From the NCBI GenBank assembly GCA_021801545.1, contig JAJYXX010000375.1:1-6619 (forward strand): a stretch of DNA of 6,619 bases, in the 5' to 3' direction. Made by a program: the position numbers and the translations under genes. This document shows positions 4,038 through 6,619 of the stretch, piece after piece. The first letter of the stretch is position 1, and each line of letters starts with the position of its first letter. Source of the DNA: Chloroflexota bacterium. Its GTDB lineage: Bacteria; Chloroflexota; Limnocylindria; Limnocylindrales; CSP1-4. Under the pieces are notes generated by a model. It searched no databases. It worked only from the letters and a program-made list of their open reading frames with translations, and was not told the DNA's origin.

Positions 4038-5453
4038 ATGTCACTGCTGAAGCGAATCGAGAGCGCTCGGCCGGGAGCGGCCCCGGGACCCGCGGGCTCG
4101 CCCACGCCGGGTGGCCCGAACGCGCCGGCACCGCTGCCCGGTGGGCCGCCGGCTGTCGCCCCGACGGCGCGCCTGACGACCCAGGCACCGGTCCGCGAGT
4201 CGTTCCGTGACGTGAAGTTCCGGATCCAGAACCGGGTCATCCAGGACCTTGACCCGAAGCTCGACCTCTCCAACCAGGTCGAAGTGCGCCGCCAGATCGA
4301 GGAGGTCTTCGGCAAGGTCATCGATGACGAGGGCCTGGCCCTCACCCGGGCCGAGCGGGTCCGGATGCTCGAGCAGATCACCGACGAGATCATCGGCCTC
4401 GGGCCGCTCGAGCCGCTCCTTCGCGACGAGAGCATCACCGAGATCATGGTGAACGGCCCGCGCCAGGTCTACATCGAGCGCGCCGGCAAGCTCGAGCTGA
4501 CGAACGTCGTCTTCCAGAACGACGATCACGTGATGCGGATCATCGACCGGATCATCGCCCCGATCGGACGCCGGGTCGATGAGTCGAGCCCGATGGTCGA
4601 CGCCCGCCTGACCGATGGCTCGCGCGTCAACGCGATCATCCCGCCCCTCTCGCTCGTCGGGCCGGTCGTCACGATCCGGAAGTTCTCCGCCTCCCCCTTC
4701 ACGGTCGACGACCTGATCCGCTTCGGGACCGCGACCCCCGAGATGTTCGACTTCCTCAAGGCGTGCGTCGAGGCACGCCTGAACGTCTTCGTCTCGGGCG
4801 GCACCGGCTCTGGCAAGACGACGACCCTCAACGTGCTCTCCTCGTTCATCCCGAACGACGAGCGGATCATCACGATCGAGGACGCCGCCGAGCTCCAGCT
4901 CCGCCAGGAGCACGTCGTGACCCTCGAGTCCCGGCCACCGAACATCGAGGGCAAGGGCGCGATCCCGATCCGGGAGCTCGTCCGGAACGCCCTCCGGATG
5001 CGGCCCGACCGGATCATCGTCGGGGAGTGCCGCTCGGGCGAGGCGCTCGACATGCTCCAGGCGATGAACACCGGCCACGACGGGTCGATGTCGACCGGTC
5101 ACGCCAACAGCCCGCGCGACATGCTCTCGCGCCTCGAGACGATGGTCCTCATGGCTGGCGTCGACCTGCCCCTGCGGGCGATCCGCGAGCAGATCGCCTC
5201 GGCGGTCGACCTCGTCGTCCACCAGGCCCGGCTGAAGGACGGCTCGCGGCGGATCACGAACATCACCGAGGTCCAGGGGATGGAGGGCGACGTCATCGTC
5301 ATGCAGGACGTGTTCATCTTCGAACAGACGGGCGTCGTCGAGGGCAAGATCCAGGGCCGGCTGAAGCCGACCGGGATCCGCCCGAAGTTCGTCGAGAAGT
5401 TCGAGGTGATGGGCATCCACCTGCCGCCCGGCGTCTTCGGCTTCACGTACTGA
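4038..5453 (+). CDS. cpaF: Tad pilus assembly ATPase CpaF/TadA
   Basis: A 471-residue secretion ATPase of the VirB11/PulE type that powers Flp pilus assembly as a cytoplasmic hexamer. Residues 10-50 are a Pro/Gly/Ala-rich, probably disordered stretch. The N-terminal domain follows, with the CpaF hallmark ITDEIIGLGPLEPLLRD and ITEIMVNGP (about 115-140). The ATPase core shows Walker A GGTGSGKT (254-261), the acidic box ITIEDAAELQL (278-288; Glu281, Asp282), Walker B RIIVGE (Glu330) and the His-box NTGHDGSMSTGHAN (344-357; His347, His355). All catalytic residues are present, so the motor should be active. The length fits the family. ATG 4038 has AGGGG (4025-4029) 8 bases upstream. It lies 33 bases after cpaE and 24 before tadB, within one operon. 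Confidence 0.97.
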   Translation: MSLLKRIESARPGAAPGPAGSPTPGGPNAPAPLPGGPPAVAPTARLTTQAPVRESFRDVKFRIQNRVIQDLDPKLDLSNQVEVRRQIEEVFGKVIDDEGLALTRAERVRMLEQITDEIIGLGPLEPLLRDESITEIMVNGPRQVYIERAGKLELTNVVFQNDDHVMRIIDRIIAPIGRRVDESSPMVDARLTDGSRVNAIIPPLSLVGPVVTIRKFSASPFTVDDLIRFGTATPEMFDFLKACVEARLNVFVSGGTGSGKTTTLNVLSSFIPNDERIITIEDAAELQLRQEHVVTLESRPPNIEGKGAIPIRELVRNALRMRPDRIIVGECRSGEALDMLQAMNTGHDGSMSTGHANSPRDMLSRLETMVLMAGVDLPLRAIREQIASAVDLVVHQARLKDGSRRITNITEVQGMEGDVIVMQDVFIFEQTGVVEGKIQGRLKPTGIRPKFVEKFEVMGIHLPPGVFGFTY

Positions 5454-5477
5454 GCCCGGGCAGGAGAGAGCGCAGCC

Positions 5478-6494
5478 GTGCAGATCAGCGCCGTCGCCGT
5501 CGCCGGCGTCGCGGCCCTGGCGATCATCCTGATTGCGATCGGGATCGCCGCCTCGGGCAGCGGCTCGGAGATCGGCGCGCGGCTCGAGCGCTACACCTCC
5601 GGCCGCAAGGAGCCCGACAAGCCTGCGACGACCGGCCAGGGGCCGATCAGCGACCTGATCGCCCAGAGCACGGCCCTGGCAAGCCTGAACAAGGTCGTCG
5701 AGCAGCGCGACTTCGGCGCGAACCTGGCCCGTGAGATCGCCCGGGCGGACCTCAAGCTGAAGGTGAGCGAGTACCTGCTGATCTGGGCCGGCTCGATCGT
5801 CGGCATGCCGGTCGTCTTCTTCATCTTCTCGTTCGCGTTGCCGGCGCTGGGCAACCCGATCGTTCTGCTCGTCGGGGCGCTGATCGGGTTCATGCTGCCG
5901 CGGTTCTGGCTGAACCACCGCAAGAACAGCCGCCTGAACGCGTTCAACAAGCAGCTCCCGGACACGATCACCCTGATCGCGAACGCCCTGCGGGCCGGTT
6001 CCTCGTTCCTCCAGGCGATCGAGCTCGTCGTCCGTGAATCGCGGCCGCCAATCTCGACCGAGTTCAGCCGCGTCATCCGCGAGGTGAACCTCGGCCTGCC
6101 GTTCGACCAGGCGCTCGAGAACATGGTCCGCCGGGTGCGCTCAGACGACCTCGAGCTGATGGCGACCGCGATCTCGATCCAGCACCAGGTCGGCGGCAAC
6201 CTGGCCGAGATCCTCGACTCGATCGCGTTCACGATCCGCGAGCGGGTCCGGATCAAGGGCGAGATCCGGACCCTCACCGCCCAGCAGCGCCTGAGCGGCT
6301 ACGTCGTCGGGTTCCTGCCGATCGCCCTCGCCTCGTTCCTGTTCGTCGCCGCGCCCGGGTTCATGGACCCGATGTTCGCCAACCCGCCGAGCATCCTCGG
6401 GCTGCCGGCGGGGGTGATCATCCTCTTCTTCGGGGGCTTCATGATGTTCATCGGCTTCATGGCGATCCGGCGGATCGTCGACATCGAGGTCTGA
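5478..6494 (+). CDS. tadB: Tad pilus inner-membrane platform protein TadB (type II secretion F domain)
   Basis: A 338-residue membrane protein. A first hydrophobic segment (residues 5-25) is followed by a soluble stretch, two more segments (about 99-122 and 125-145), the cytoplasmic T2SSF domain (about 153-273, with QLPDTITLIANALRAGSSF, then EFSRVIREVNLGLPFDQAL, and HQVGGNLAEILDSIAFTIRE), and two C-terminal segments (about 275-295 and 308-330). The T2SSF domain binds the CpaF motor; TadB with TadC forms the platform that moves pilins into the fibre. GTG 5478 is chosen because AGGAGAG (5462-5468) lies 9 bases before it. It is close to cpaF upstream and 3 bases from tadC downstream, which indicates translational coupling. 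Confidence 0.95.
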   Translation: MQISAVAVAGVAALAIILIAIGIAASGSGSEIGARLERYTSGRKEPDKPATTGQGPISDLIAQSTALASLNKVVEQRDFGANLAREIARADLKLKVSEYLLIWAGSIVGMPVVFFIFSFALPALGNPIVLLVGALIGFMLPRFWLNHRKNSRLNAFNKQLPDTITLIANALRAGSSFLQAIELVVRESRPPISTEFSRVIREVNLGLPFDQALENMVRRVRSDDLELMATAISIQHQVGGNLAEILDSIAFTIRERVRIKGEIRTLTAQQRLSGYVVGFLPIALASFLFVAAPGFMDPMFANPPSILGLPAGVIILFFGGFMMFIGFMAIRRIVDIEV

Positions 6495-6497
6495 GGC

Positions 6498-6619
6498 GTG
6501 GACACGATGCTCCCGATCGTCATCGCCGCGGTTGCGGCCGGTGCGATCCTGCTGATCTTCCTCGGCCTGACGGGCGGGAGCTCGGTCGATCCGGTCCAGG
6601 CGCGGCTGAGCCAGCTGGG
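6498..6619 (+). CDS. tadC: TadC-like platform protein, N-terminal part (3' truncated)
   Basis: An open frame runs from GTG 6498, 3 bases after the tadB stop, to the end of the window (40 codons plus two bases). It encodes a hydrophobic N-terminal segment (VDTMLPIVIAAVAAGAILLI and on through FLGL) followed by SSVDPVQARLSQLG, the same layout of membrane segment then short RL-containing stretch as the start of TadB. The start could also be the in-frame ATG 6507, with GAGG (6493-6496) 10 bases before it; GAGGT (6486-6490) serves GTG 6498. The call as TadC rests mainly on position after tadB in a tad operon, since the T2SSF domain lies beyond the window. Confidence 0.75.
   Translation, partial: MDTMLPIVIAAVAAGAILLIFLGLTGGSSVDPVQARLSQL

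Noticed and set aside
1..6619. CRISPR array, tRNA/rRNA genes, toxin-antitoxin pairs, transposases or a wholly new defence-type system
   Set aside because: No regularly spaced repeats, no cloverleaf or conserved RNA stretches and no such protein families were seen on either strand. The window is explained by a Tad pilus locus.

Overview
The window is a G+C-rich stretch of bacterial chromosome carrying the front half of a Tad/Flp (type IVc) pilus locus, with all genes on the + strand. The short type IVb pilins with the GQGL(A/V)EY signature, the DegS-like kinase next to them, the order cpaB-cpaE-cpaF-tadB-tadC without a secretin, and the use of GTG and TTG starts suggest a Chloroflexota bacterium, possibly Limnocylindria-like. 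This placement is inferred from remembered gene style, not from a database search.

Layout. Positions 2-652 hold the 3' end of a DegS/NarL-type sensor histidine kinase whose ATP-binding domain looks degenerate. A divergent Flp pilin (668-886) follows 15 bases later. Positions 887-987 hold a probable promoter and a perfect 14-bp palindrome in front of a second Flp pilin (988-1170), which ends in a strong hairpin. Positions 1171-1432 have no gene but hold that hairpin, a TTGACA promoter candidate and a leader with a very strong Shine-Dalgarno sequence. The third pilin (1433-1606) is nearly identical to the second over its 3' 133 bases and also ends in a strong hairpin. Positions 1607-1806 hold the hairpin and a promoter candidate. 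The assembly genes then run with short gaps: cpaB (1807-2727), cpaE/tadZ (2754-4004), cpaF/tadA (4038-5453), tadB (5478-6494) and the start of tadC (from 6498, cut by the window end).

How they work together. Flp pilins are membrane-inserted prepilins cut after a glycine by a prepilin peptidase, which is not in this window. CpaF is the motor ATPase, TadB and TadC form the inner-membrane platform, CpaE localises the machine at the membrane or pole, and CpaB is a periplasmic or cell-surface partner. Pilin genes appear to have their own promoters and 3' hairpins, so pilin subunits could be made in excess over machinery. No CpaC secretin or CpaD is encoded between cpaB and cpaE, which fits a cell with one membrane.

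No mobile element, CRISPR array, tRNA or rRNA was seen. The locus as a whole is a known system. The less ordinary parts are the degenerate kinase, the recently duplicated pilin, the intact receiver domain and altered Walker A of CpaE, and the palindrome at the pilin promoter.
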